14,716 bases of DNA from CAYVSP01 sp964453655 (GCA_964453655.1 CAYVSP010000021.1:1-14716), one strand, 5' to 3'; shown: positions 6,522-14,101, numbered from the stretch's first letter. The notes: a model not told the origin generated them from the letters alone. Numbers and translations: made by a program.

Positions 6522-7905
6522 GCCCTAGCTCAGTATCCCGGACGCTGATTCCTTGTTTATATAATTGTTTGCGCAATTGATCTGCTTCTTGATAATCCTG
6601 TGCTATTCTGGCTGCCTCACGTTTTAAGACAAGCTGTTTCTCTGCGGCAGTTATGTCCGCTCGTTGGCTTAAGCGCAGGCCTAAAGCGCCATCAATCCAG
6701 GCTAATAATTCTACAAATTTTGGCTGGCTTGCATGCATGATGCCGCTAGTTATAACTTTTTCGGCCAGCTTACTTAGCTCGGCTAAGGCTTGCGGTGTAT
6801 TTAAATCATTCTCAATAGCTGATTTTATATTTGACTGATAAGTGTTTAAGCTGGCCTCTGTTATTCCAGACTTAATATCTGCAGTTTGCCAGCGTAGATC
6901 GGCCATAGCCTGCAGTTTTTTAAGACGATTTTGGGCGGCTTCAAGATTCTCCCAGCTGAACTCTGCTTCGCTTCTATAATGTGACTCCAAGACTAGTAGA
7001 CGGAAAGCTTCTAGCGAATAGCCATGCTTCTCGATATCTTCCAAGGTCACAAAAGTACCCGCCGATTTAGCCATCTTTTTGCCGTTAACCAAAATAAAGT
7101 TGCTGTGGAACCAATGCTGCACAAAGGGTTTGCCGGTTGCTGCTTCGCTTTGTGCAATTTCATTAGTGTGATGGACTGGAATATGGTCTATGCCGCCGCC
7201 ATGCAAATCCAGAGTTTCGCCAAGATACTTTAGGCTCATTGCGCTACATTCAATATGCCAGCCAGGAAAGCCCTTGCCCCACGGACTACCCCATTCCATG
7301 TCTCTTTTATGGTCTTTAGGAGAAAGTTTCCAAAGGGCAAAGTCTGAAGCGTTTCGCTTCTCCGGGTTAAGGCTAACTCTTTTACCGGCCTCTTGTTCGT
7401 CTAGATTAAGGTGTGCAAAAGCTGCATATGCCGAAAATTTAGATGTATCATAATAGATTCCGTCTGAAATAGCATAGGTGTAGCCTTTAGATTCCAGCTT
7501 ACTTATTAAATCGATCTGTTCCTTGATGTGGTCGGTAGCCTGCGGTAGTTTGTCAGGCTTAGTGATATTGAGGCGTTCTAAGCCACTGATAAAATAATCA
7601 CCATAAAACTTAGCTATGTCCCAGGCGCTTTTTCCTTCGCGCCGCGCGCCTTTTTCGAGCTTGTCCTCGCCTTCGTCCGCATCGCTGATTAAATGACCAA
7701 CATCCGTAATATTCATGATCCAGTCAGGCTTGTAGTCGGCAACCTTTAAAGCTCGAATCAGTACATCATAGCGGATAAAAGTGAACCAATTTCCAATGTG
7801 CGGGTAGTCATATACTGTTGGGCCACAAGTGTAAACAGTAACCGTCGGTGCCTTAAGCGGTCTTATATCCTCGATTTTTTTAGCCGGTGTATTGTATAGC
7901 TTCAT
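6502..7905 (-). CDS. cysS: Cysteine--tRNA ligase
   Basis: This cytoplasmic class I aminoacyl-tRNA synthetase charges tRNA-Cys with cysteine using ATP. It has 467 residues, close to the family norm. HIGH appears as HIGN at 36-39 within YDYPHIGN, and KMSKS as KMAKS at 277-281. The catalytic zinc site that selects cysteine is complete: Cys27 (YTCGPTVYD), Cys220 (GWHIECSAMS), His245 and Glu249 (HHTNE). The Rossmann domain, the anticodon-recognition helical bundle (about 310-410) and a C-terminal basic helix follow in order. The C-terminus ends with the GPIWNRL-type tail of full-length CysRS. The ATG overlaps the nrnA stop as ATGA (7902-7905), so translation is probably coupled. The gene closes the minus-strand operon and meets AI-2E tail to tail. 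Confidence 0.98.
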   Translation of the reverse strand: MKLYNTPAKKIEDIRPLKAPTVTVYTCGPTVYDYPHIGNWFTFIRYDVLIRALKVADYKPDWIMNITDVGHLISDADEGEDKLEKGARREGKSAWDIAKFYGDYFISGLERLNITKPDKLPQATDHIKEQIDLISKLESKGYTYAISDGIYYDTSKFSAYAAFAHLNLDEQEAGKRVSLNPEKRNASDFALWKLSPKDHKRDMEWGSPWGKGFPGWHIECSAMSLKYLGETLDLHGGGIDHIPVHHTNEIAQSEAATGKPFVQHWFHSNFILVNGKKMAKSAGTFVTLEDIEKHGYSLEAFRLLVLESHYRSEAEFSWENLEAAQNRLKKLQAMADLRWQTADIKSGITEASLNTYQSNIKSAIENDLNTPQALAELSKLAEKVITSGIMHASQPKFVELLAWIDGALGLRLSQRADITAAEKQLVLKREAARIAQDYQEADQLRKQLYKQGISVRDTELGPIWNRL

Positions 7906-8915
7906 TTGGGTTTCTCTGTTTCAAGTTTATCAAGTAGCTTAGCTGCTATCCTAATGGTTTCGGCTTTTATTTCTGCAAAAGGCCGATTGTCGGTAATCTT
8001 AAAGCCACTAGCATATGGATGTCCGCCGCCACCAAAGTGCTCGGCTAGTTTAGCTGCAATGCCCTTTTGATAGTTGCAGCGGATTTTAGCCGTTAAATGG
8101 TCGGAGTAGAGTTTAAAGGCAATAGCCACATCAGTATTTTCGGAGTTGCGCATATCGTCCATGACTAGCATAGGCGGATTATAAAGCGGGCTGTACTTCT
8201 CAATTTCTTCCCAAGGAATAGTAACCATAGCAATTCGATTATCGGCAACATACTCAATACGCTGTAAAAGTTCACCTTTATAACGAAGTAGTTCAGGCGA
8301 CTTTCGCATCAGTTCACGCCGTCGGCCTTCTAACTTAGCCAGGCTTACGCCAGCTTTAACTAGCTCGGCCAGTACTTCCACGCTACGATAGGTGACGCCC
8401 TCACTGCTTAAGCCCAAACTATCAGCCATGATAGAGGCCGCCAGCATCTCGGCTGCTATTTGGTTAATGCGCCAGTCTAAGGCTTGAGCCAGTTCATGAA
8501 TAACTTCCCCCGTAGCCACGGCCGGTTTGTTCCAGACGACTGTCGCAAAGGGTATGGTGGCTTCAACTTCATGGTGGTCAATTACGATGCACGGCTTAAG
8601 CGCGACCCATTGTTTTTGCCTCGACGCTTCTAACGAGCCTAGTAAGCTGTCGGCGCTGGTATCGACAATAATTGATAGGTCAAATTTGGTTGGTAGTTCC
8701 TTGCTGACTCTATCCCAGCCTTGTAAGTAGTGCAGGTAGGTTGGGATTTCAAGGCCGCAGTATAAAAATGGCTCCTTGCCAAGCTCGTGTAATATCTGTT
8801 CCAGCGCTAGGGCACTAGCCAAGCTGTCGGCATCCGGATTATCAGCCTGTAGTATGACGATGTGTTTTGCGTCAGTAATGAGTTCGTTGATTTTGGTTAT
8901 TTGTGTGTCTGTCAT
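7902..8915 (-). CDS. DHH/DHHA1 phosphoesterase (NrnA-like nanoRNase / pAp phosphatase)
   Basis: This is a manganese-dependent DHH-family phosphoesterase. NrnA-type members degrade 2-5-nt RNAs and may dephosphorylate pAp; others hydrolyse cyclic dinucleotide products, so the substrate is uncertain. It has 337 residues. Motif I is ADNPDADSLAS at 24-34: Asp28 and Asp30 are kept, but position 24, normally His, is Ala. Motif II contains Asp85 (IIVDTSADS), motif III is DHH at 113-115, and motif IV Asp165 lies in IMADSLG. The DHHA1 substrate-binding domain has GGGGH at 295-299. Both ends overlap neighbours by 4 bp (ATGA) with recR upstream and cysS downstream, implying coupled translation. The family is clear and the narrower name is less certain. 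Confidence 0.9.
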   Translation of the reverse strand: MTDTQITKINELITDAKHIVILQADNPDADSLASALALEQILHELGKEPFLYCGLEIPTYLHYLQGWDRVSKELPTKFDLSIIVDTSADSLLGSLEASRQKQWVALKPCIVIDHHEVEATIPFATVVWNKPAVATGEVIHELAQALDWRINQIAAEMLAASIMADSLGLSSEGVTYRSVEVLAELVKAGVSLAKLEGRRRELMRKSPELLRYKGELLQRIEYVADNRIAMVTIPWEEIEKYSPLYNPPMLVMDDMRNSENTDVAIAFKLYSDHLTAKIRCNYQKGIAAKLAEHFGGGGHPYASGFKITDNRPFAEIKAETIRIAAKLLDKLETEKPK

Positions 8916-9517
8916 AACAGCTGTCTGCCCTCTAATGCGCGAGTTAAAGTAATCTGATCAGCATATTCAAGGTCGAGCCCTATAGGCAAGCCACGCGCCA
9001 GCCGCGTTATTTTGACTTTACGCTTGCCAATCTGTTTTTGGATATAAAGAGCAGTTGACTCGCCTTCAACGCTTGCATTGGTAGCCAAGATGATTTCCTT
9101 GACCTTGTCTTCATCAATTCTTTTAAGCAGTTCGTTTATATGCAAATTATCTGGACCGACTCCATCAATCGGTGAAATTAATCCTCCTAGGACATGATAG
9201 GTTCCGCTAAATTGCCCCGTCTTCTCTAAGGCCACTATGTCGAATGGCTCAGCGACGATTGCCACCAGTTTTTTATCCCGTCTTGGGTCCGTATAAAGCG
9301 GGGATAATTTTTGACCTTTCTCAACTAAGGCGAAAGTCTTCTGACAGTACGCTATACCGTCGTGGAGCTTGGTCGCAGTTTCGGCCAAATGGCTTGCCAG
9401 CCCAGGCTGAGCCTTCAATAAATAGTAGGCGTAGCGTTCGGCGGTGCGCGGCCCCACACCAGGCAACGCCCCAAAAGCCTCCACTAGTTCAAGAAGAGCT
9501 GAAGGTAGAACATTCAT
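8912..9517 (-). CDS. recR: Recombination mediator RecR
   Basis: RecR acts with RecO/RecF to load RecA onto gapped DNA. The 201-residue length is normal. The helix-hairpin-helix LPGVGPRTAERYAYYLL (18-34) is intact. The Toprim domain is present, including VAEPFD with Glu90, TGQFSGTYHVLGGLISPIDGVGP (100-122) and ATNASVEGESTALYI (145-159). The usual four-cysteine zinc finger between them is degraded. In the alignment C58 remains, but the other ligands are Thr61, Ser72 and Tyr75, while the DPRR that follows the finger is kept at 77-80. The ATG at 9517 follows ybaB by seven bases with no ribosome site; a second in-frame ATG lies two codons downstream. The stop overlaps the nrnA start. Confidence 0.95.
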   Translation of the reverse strand: MNVLPSALLELVEAFGALPGVGPRTAERYAYYLLKAQPGLASHLAETATKLHDGIAYCQKTFALVEKGQKLSPLYTDPRRDKKLVAIVAEPFDIVALEKTGQFSGTYHVLGGLISPIDGVGPDNLHINELLKRIDEDKVKEIILATNASVEGESTALYIQKQIGKRKVKITRLARGLPIGLDLEYADQITLTRALEGRQLL

Positions 9518-9524
9518 GAGAGGA

Positions 9525-9818
9525 CTATAGACCTAGATCGCCTAGTGCTCCCATCATTGGTTGCATCTTCTCGGCAGCAACCTTCTGGCTTTGCTGGATT
9601 GCATCCTTAACAGCATCCTCAATCCATCTTTCTAGTTGGCCAATATCTTCTAAATCAATGTATTCAGGTTCAATATGAATGCGCTTAATTTTTTGCTCGC
9701 CCGTGATTTCCACCTTAACGGCACCATCCCCCTGTTCGCTTACGATTATCATCTTCTGTAGTTCTTTTTGAAGTTTTTTTACCTTCAATAGCATTTTGGC
9801 TTGATCAAACCGACTCAT
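9525..9818 (-). CDS. ybaB: YbaB/EbfC family nucleoid-associated DNA-binding protein
   Basis: YbaB is a small dimeric DNA-binding protein usually encoded between dnaX and recR. It has 97 residues. The N-terminal amphipathic helix (MSRFDQAKMLLKVKKLQKEL) is followed by the family's beta segments, GAVKVEITGEQKIKRIHIEPEYID (32-55), and a C-terminal helix AVKDAIQQSQKVAAEKM. The Met/Gly-rich tail GALGDLGL is typical. This is the clearest ribosome site of the right-hand operon: GAGAGGAG at 9829-9836, nine bases before the ATG, which suggests it is translated independently of the glycosyltransferase gene ending 45 bp upstream. recR follows after 7 bp. Confidence 0.95.
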   Translation of the reverse strand: MSRFDQAKMLLKVKKLQKELQKMIIVSEQGDGAVKVEITGEQKIKRIHIEPEYIDLEDIGQLERWIEDAVKDAIQQSQKVAAEKMQPMMGALGDLGL

Positions 9819-9828
9819 ATAATATTGC

Positions 9829-9836
9829 TCCTCTCT
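9829..9836 (-). promoter_or_regulatory. Shine-Dalgarno of ybaB
   Basis: GAGAGGAG on the minus strand has nine-base spacing to the ATG at 9818. It is the strongest ribosome site in the minus-strand series. TACAAT just upstream resembles a -10 but has no adequate -35. Confidence 0.7.
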
Positions 9837-9863
9837 AATCTATTATTGTAACAGAGAAGCAAG

Positions 9864-11045
9864 CTACAGTGTATGACTATAGATTTGCTTGGTTGATGGT
9901 GTATGCTGCCAGGCAATGTAGTAACGACCAGCTTGATACAAACAGGACACGACGACTGCCAAAATTATTAAACCTAAGCCGACGCTTCTAGCTAAGGGAT
10001 TGCGCGGAAAAATGGTCATCCACTGGCGTAACATAAAGTTTAAGCCGGCGGCGATGACTATATATACAAGCGGCAAGAGCATGGTAAGTGTTGTAGTCCC
10101 GCTAAGCGCTATAAGCACAGTGATGATTAGGCCTGCACCAATTAACAGTTTGTTTCGGTCAAGTTGCAGGCGGTAGTATAGGCTGTAGAGGCCAAGCAAA
10201 AACATGGTTAAGCTGAACACGTCTAAAAGAGGCAAACGGCCTAGCCAGTGCCCCGGATTTAACGGGCTGCGAATAAATAATGAGGCTGGAACTGCCATAA
10301 GGCTTTTCAATCCAGCTTGCCATTGGGGAATATGCACAGGAAAGCCAAACAATTGGTGCAATAAAGACGGATCTCGCACGGTTGCTAGAATAAGCGGTGC
10401 TACCAGTAATAAGAAAAATAAACTGGTCAGAACAAGCGCGAACGCCGAGGCTTCAGCAAGCGCTGTTCTGATAGTACCCCACTGCCACAAGACAACGCCG
10501 ATTAACAACCATATCATTCCCGGCACATAACAAAAAAGAGCAGCAGCAAATACCGCCAAAATGACTGGACTATTACGGCCTCGTCCATACTTGAGCCACA
10601 CTCCTGCCGTAACACCAACTAATATACTGGCTTGCATAATTTCCGGCGTAATCGCGCGGGCTGTAATTAAAAACCAGGTTGAGCATGTAAAAAGAAGTGT
10701 GCCGAGAACTGCCGTGGTTGTGTCGTACCATTTTTTAATGAGGCTAAAGAAAAGCAACGTTATTAAAAGAGCCCAAGACACACTGGTTGCGCGGTAGGCG
10801 ACCAACGAGTTTATGCCAAATGATTGAAGCCCAAGTAAAACTAGTTTATGAGGCCAGAAGAACGGCTGATTAAGAATAGCTTGCCAGCTATGCGCCGCTT
10901 GGAAAGCGCTTAATTCGGCTGGACTAACACCGGAAGGCACAGAACCCAATCGAAAGCCGAGCAGAACCAAGGCTCCTAGGGCAACTAGCCCGTATAACAA
11001 CAATGAACGAGATGAATTAAATAAGAATCTACGTAGACCTGCCAT
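9864..11045 (-). CDS. GT-C-like (PMT/GT39-type) membrane glycosyltransferase
   Basis: This is a polytopic membrane protein of 393 residues with the layout of lipid-linked-sugar-dependent glycosyltransferases of the PMT/ArnT type. Hydrophobic segments lie at about 16-33, 62-78, 89-104, 110-128, 137-151, 159-172, 174-189, 198-222, 276-290, 299-315, 318-338 and 353-371. The first outside loop contains SPAE (41-44), where the family usually has an acidic catalytic pair, and ARAITPE (129-135) corresponds to the conserved arginine segment. There is no long soluble C-terminal domain, so it is shorter than many GT39 members. The specific sugar and acceptor are unknown. The start at 11045 lies in the contig-overlap repeat; the same ATG reappears at 11200. 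With the artefact removed, the gene starts 43 bp after dnaB. Membrane topology is secure and the family moderately so. Confidence 0.75.
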   Translation of the reverse strand: MAGLRRFLFNSSRSLLLYGLVALGALVLLGFRLGSVPSGVSPAELSAFQAAHSWQAILNQPFFWPHKLVLLGLQSFGINSLVAYRATSVSWALLITLLFFSLIKKWYDTTTAVLGTLLFTCSTWFLITARAITPEIMQASILVGVTAGVWLKYGRGRNSPVILAVFAAALFCYVPGMIWLLIGVVLWQWGTIRTALAEASAFALVLTSLFFLLLVAPLILATVRDPSLLHQLFGFPVHIPQWQAGLKSLMAVPASLFIRSPLNPGHWLGRLPLLDVFSLTMFLLGLYSLYYRLQLDRNKLLIGAGLIITVLIALSGTTTLTMLLPLVYIVIAAGLNFMLRQWMTIFPRNPLARSVGLGLIILAVVVSCLYQAGRYYIAWQHTPSTKQIYSHTL

Positions 11046-11050
11046 ACTCT
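10996..11050. repeat. 55-bp direct repeat, left copy (contig overlap)
   Basis: This is identical to 11151-11205 and lies directly against the left edge of the N-run. It holds the start of the glycosyltransferase gene. The identity, its exact length of 55, and its placement at both gap edges indicate two contig ends sharing one assembly k-mer. Confidence 0.9.
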
Positions 11051-11150
11051 NNNNNNNNNNNNNNNNNNNNNNNNNNNNNNNNNNNNNNNNNNNNNNNNNN
11101 NNNNNNNNNNNNNNNNNNNNNNNNNNNNNNNNNNNNNNNNNNNNNNNNNN
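11051..11150. other. Assembly gap (100 N), probably artificial
   Basis: Exactly 100 undetermined bases stand between two identical 55-bp sequences. A fixed 100-N spacer is the usual scaffolding placeholder, and the flanking overlap implies that the contigs abut. The true distance from the dnaB stop to the glycosyltransferase start is then 43 bp. Confidence 0.9.
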
Positions 11151-11205
11151 AACAACAATGAACGAGATGAATTAAATAAGAATCTACGTAGACCTGCCAT
11201 ACTCT
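11151..11205. repeat. 55-bp direct repeat, right copy (contig overlap)
   Basis: This is identical to 10996-11050. It encodes, on the minus strand, the same first codons of the glycosyltransferase, which are cut off by the N-run. It should not be annotated as a second gene. Confidence 0.9.
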
Positions 11206-11213
11206 AGTGAATA

Positions 11214-11219
11214 AGTATA
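11214..11219 (-). promoter_or_regulatory. Possible internal -10 box for the glycosyltransferase gene
   Basis: TATACT on the minus strand lies 13 bases before the ATG at 11200, in the short dnaB-glycosyltransferase spacer. A perfect 10-bp palindrome, TTAGCGCTAA (11225-11234), lies in what would be the -10/-35 spacer. The -35 is poor, so this is tentative. Confidence 0.3.
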
Positions 11220-11243
11220 TAGCATTAGCGCTAAGACTCTTAC

Positions 11244-12605
11244 CTACACATTTGCAAATGGTTCAGCATGCTTGATGTCAAGCGTGCGAAAGCGTTGTTT
11301 TTCTCTGTCGAAGTAAAGTTCCACGTTGCCGACGGGACCGTTACGGTGTTTTTTGATAAAGATGTCAGTAATGTTTTTACGATCTGTTTCCGGGTTGTAG
11401 TATTCCTCGCGATAAATAAAAGCAACCACATCAGCGTCTTGTTCAATCGAACCAGACTCACGCAAGTCGGCTAGTTGCGGGATTTGAGGGCTGCGACTTT
11501 CGACTGAACGGCTTAGTTGACTCAATGCCATGAGGGGCACATTCAATTCGCGGGCGATTCCTTTTAAGCCACGCGATATCTCAGAAATTTCCTGTACACG
11601 ATTACCATCGCCGCCGAAACGTGAGCCTCCACTCATTAGCTGCAAGTAATCGACTATGATAAGACCTAAAGGCCTTTGGTGAGCCTCGCGGCGGGCTTTA
11701 GTACGGACGTCACTAATCGTTAAGCTTGGCGTATCATCTATATATATCTGGGCCTCGCTGAGGCTGCCCATAGCTTGACCGATTTTTTCAAAGTCACTGT
11801 CGTTGAGGTTACCGGTGCGTAGCGCCCAGGCATCAACGCCCGATTCCATGGCAAGCATGCGGTCAACCAGTTGTTCTTTACTCATTTCCAAGCTAAAGAG
11901 TAAAACCGGCAGCTCAGCCTTTAAAGCTACATTGTGCGCAATATTAAGCGCCAAGGCTGTTTTACCAATTGAAGGGCGGGCGGCCAGTATAAATAGGTCT
12001 GAACGCTGTAAGCCAGCCAAAATTTGATCTAAATCCTTAAAACCAGTCGGGACGCCACGCAATTTACCCTTATCTTTGTGGAGTTCATCAAGGCGGTCAA
12101 AACTCTCGGTTAAGATTGCTTCTAAACTAGTTATGTCATGCCTGACATGGCGCTGGCTTACTTCAAATAGCCGGCTCTCTGCTTCCTCAATAAGTTCACG
12201 CATGTTTCTAGCTTCGTCATAGCCTAGCTCTGCGATGTTGCCTGATATCTTAATAAGGCGTCGCCTGAGCGCCTTTTGGGCGACAATATCGGCGTATTGT
12301 TCAGCATGTGCAGCCGTCGGTACAAAATTGGTGAGCTCAGTTAAATAAGCCGCGCCACCAACCATTTCCAGCAATCCTTCGGCTTTTAATTGATCTGATA
12401 AAGTCAGTACGTCTACCGGGCTATGTTTCTCATATAACTGGTTGATGGCGGCAAAGATACGACGATGGCGTTCATCATAAAAGTCATCGGCTAATACAGC
12501 GTCTGCTATTTTTACGATGGCATCGGAGTCTATCAAGAGAGCGCCGAGCAAACTCGCTTCGGCGTCTGTATTCTGTGGTGGTACTCGTGCTCCCTCGCTG
12601 TCCAT
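11244..12605 (-). CDS. dnaB: Replicative DNA helicase DnaB
   Basis: DnaB is the hexameric 5'-3' helicase that unwinds the fork. The 453-residue length is typical. The N-terminal helical domain (about 8-110, PPQNTDAEASLLGALL) binds primase, and the RecA-like domain starts at about 180. Walker A is ARPSIGKT at 209-216, the catalytic Glu is E240 (FSLEMS), Walker B is LIIVD at 315-319, and the DNA-binding/sensor segment is LSQLSRSVESR (361-371). The RES-type motif ADLRESGSIEQDAD (379-392) and the arginine-finger strand KKHRNGP (418-424) are complete. No intein interrupts the Walker regions. It starts eight bases after the dnaX stop without a ribosome site, so translation is probably coupled. Pairing of dnaB with dnaX links helicase and clamp-loader synthesis. 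Confidence 0.98.
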   Translation of the reverse strand: MDSEGARVPPQNTDAEASLLGALLIDSDAIVKIADAVLADDFYDERHRRIFAAINQLYEKHSPVDVLTLSDQLKAEGLLEMVGGAAYLTELTNFVPTAAHAEQYADIVAQKALRRRLIKISGNIAELGYDEARNMRELIEEAESRLFEVSQRHVRHDITSLEAILTESFDRLDELHKDKGKLRGVPTGFKDLDQILAGLQRSDLFILAARPSIGKTALALNIAHNVALKAELPVLLFSLEMSKEQLVDRMLAMESGVDAWALRTGNLNDSDFEKIGQAMGSLSEAQIYIDDTPSLTISDVRTKARREAHQRPLGLIIVDYLQLMSGGSRFGGDGNRVQEISEISRGLKGIARELNVPLMALSQLSRSVESRSPQIPQLADLRESGSIEQDADVVAFIYREEYYNPETDRKNITDIFIKKHRNGPVGNVELYFDREKQRFRTLDIKHAEPFANV

Positions 12606-12613
12606 GGTGTTAC

Positions 12614-14041
12614 TTAGTCTATCAGCTCGGCGTTGCCAAATATATTGCTTATGGTGTCTAGATGTTCTCCGGCATTAGCTTCAACGGGCGGCGCGGGCAC
12701 TTCAACTTTTTTATCTACAACGGAAATTAATTTGATGTTTTGTCGGCTGACCTCAAAGAATATATCCAGCAGTAGCTGCTTATTCTTACTTTCTTCCAGC
12801 CTCTTTTGATGAAACGGAAAGGCAAATTTTAGGGTTAGATTATTTCCTTCCCAGACAGGTTCTGCCATACGCACTACGCTGTATAGGGTATTATGTCTTT
12901 GCTTCAGCACTTGTAAAACACTTGGCCAAGCCTGTTGCGCTGAATCGTAAGTTCTGGTTGTTTGCTTAACTTCTTGTTTTGGTACTGGCAGGGCAGTGTC
13001 TTGAGGAGTAGTCGCATTTTTCGGCTTTTCAGTAGGCAGGTCTTTTGTTAATACCTTTGCAGCTCTTGATAAATGTCCATGGCCAACGACCAGGCTTATA
13101 AAGATTAGCTCGAGGAACGAATCAGGATCATGAGCGCTGGGGACTTGTAGTAGTTTTCCCAGCAAACTGGTAATTTCATGAGGCGTCAGGGCACTACTAT
13201 TGCCGGTAAGTAGTTCTTGTCGCAAACGGGCAGCTAGCTGTTTGGCGATAGAGGTTGCTTGAAAACCATGCTCTTTAAGATCTTGCAGCACCAGTACTAG
13301 TTCCTCAACTGAACTTTTGCCTAAGGCTGTTTCAAGATTATCAATGGCCTGCTCGGGTGCTATACCTAGTAACTCTTCGACGTCCTTCAACTCGATTTTT
13401 TTACCTAAATTACTTGCTTGATCGAGCAGACTTATACTATCTCGGAAGCTACCTGAGCTGTGCTGCGCAATTAACTGAAGCGCGTCATTGCTAATGTTGA
13501 TTTTTTCCTTGTCGGCTATAGTCTTTAAATGAGTGATTTGCTGCTCGGGGCCGATTGGCTTAAAGTTGAAACGCTGGGTGCGGCTGACGATTGTGTCGGG
13601 TAATTTATGTGCCTCAGTCGTTGCAAGAATAAAGATTGTATGCGCTGGCGGTTCCTCGAGGGTTTTTAGGAGTGCGTTAAAAGCTTCCCTTGTCAACATG
13701 TGAACTTCATCAATAATATAAATCTTATACTTAGCACTAGTTGGAGTAACGTGAATCTTCTCACGCAGGTCTCGTATTTCTTCAATCCGCCGATTGCTAG
13801 CGGCGTCAATCTCAATGATATCTATGTGATTAGTTTCGCCATCATAAGGCAACCCGTTAACGGCATGTGCCAGAATACGGGCTATGCTCGTTTTGCCAAC
13901 TCCCTTTGGTCCGGTAAATAAGTAAGCATGGCTGATTTGGCCGTTCTTAAGGGCTGTCTCGAGTGTTCGAGTAATATGCTCTTGACCTACCACTTCAGCA
14001 AGCGATTTCGAACGATATTTCCGGTAAAGCGCCTTCCCCAT
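12614..14041 (-). CDS. dnaX: DNA polymerase III subunit gamma/tau
   Basis: DnaX is the ATPase core of the clamp loader that places the beta clamp and ties polymerase to helicase. The protein has 475 residues. Walker A is GPKGVGKTS at 44-52, Walker B IYIIDEVH at 107-114, sensor 1 ILATTEAHKLPD (138-149), and the SRC-like motif SRTQRF (153-158) carries the arginine finger R154. Domain III (about 225-330) and a Pro/Thr-rich linker (about 337-370) follow, then a C-terminal domain (about 375-440) typical of gamma/tau. Between Walker A and the EIDAAS strand the usual zinc module is missing: residues 59-72 carry no cysteine, and the whole protein has none. I see no obvious slippery heptamer that would make a short gamma form. 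The start follows a perfect TATAAT by 11 bases. Confidence 0.97.
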   Translation of the reverse strand: MGKALYRKYRSKSLAEVVGQEHITRTLETALKNGQISHAYLFTGPKGVGKTSIARILAHAVNGLPYDGETNHIDIIEIDAASNRRIEEIRDLREKIHVTPTSAKYKIYIIDEVHMLTREAFNALLKTLEEPPAHTIFILATTEAHKLPDTIVSRTQRFNFKPIGPEQQITHLKTIADKEKINISNDALQLIAQHSSGSFRDSISLLDQASNLGKKIELKDVEELLGIAPEQAIDNLETALGKSSVEELVLVLQDLKEHGFQATSIAKQLAARLRQELLTGNSSALTPHEITSLLGKLLQVPSAHDPDSFLELIFISLVVGHGHLSRAAKVLTKDLPTEKPKNATTPQDTALPVPKQEVKQTTRTYDSAQQAWPSVLQVLKQRHNTLYSVVRMAEPVWEGNNLTLKFAFPFHQKRLEESKNKQLLLDIFFEVSRQNIKLISVVDKKVEVPAPPVEANAGEHLDTISNIFGNAELID

Positions 14042-14052
14042 GGTAACTAACT

Positions 14053-14058
14053 ATTATA
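14053..14058 (-). promoter_or_regulatory. Perfect -10 box of dnaX, nearly leaderless
   Basis: TATAAT on the minus strand ends 11 bases before the ATG at 14041. The expected transcription start leaves a leader of about three to five bases and no ribosome site. CAGTCA at 14081-14076, 17 bp upstream, matches the -35 at three positions. This is the likely main promoter of dnaX-dnaB and genes beyond. Confidence 0.6.
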
Positions 14059-14101
14059 CCCGTTAAGGAACTCTTTGACTGTTGTTTTATGTGGCTGCAG
14101 G

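Noticed and set aside
10985..11200. Open frame running through the N-run on the minus strand
   Set aside because: It exists only because Ns translate as unknown residues. Its ends are two copies of the same 55-bp start region of the glycosyltransferase.
11240..11474. Open frames on both strands inside the 3' end of dnaB
   Set aside because: They are shadows of the dnaB reading frame; the true frame carries the conserved arginine-finger segment.
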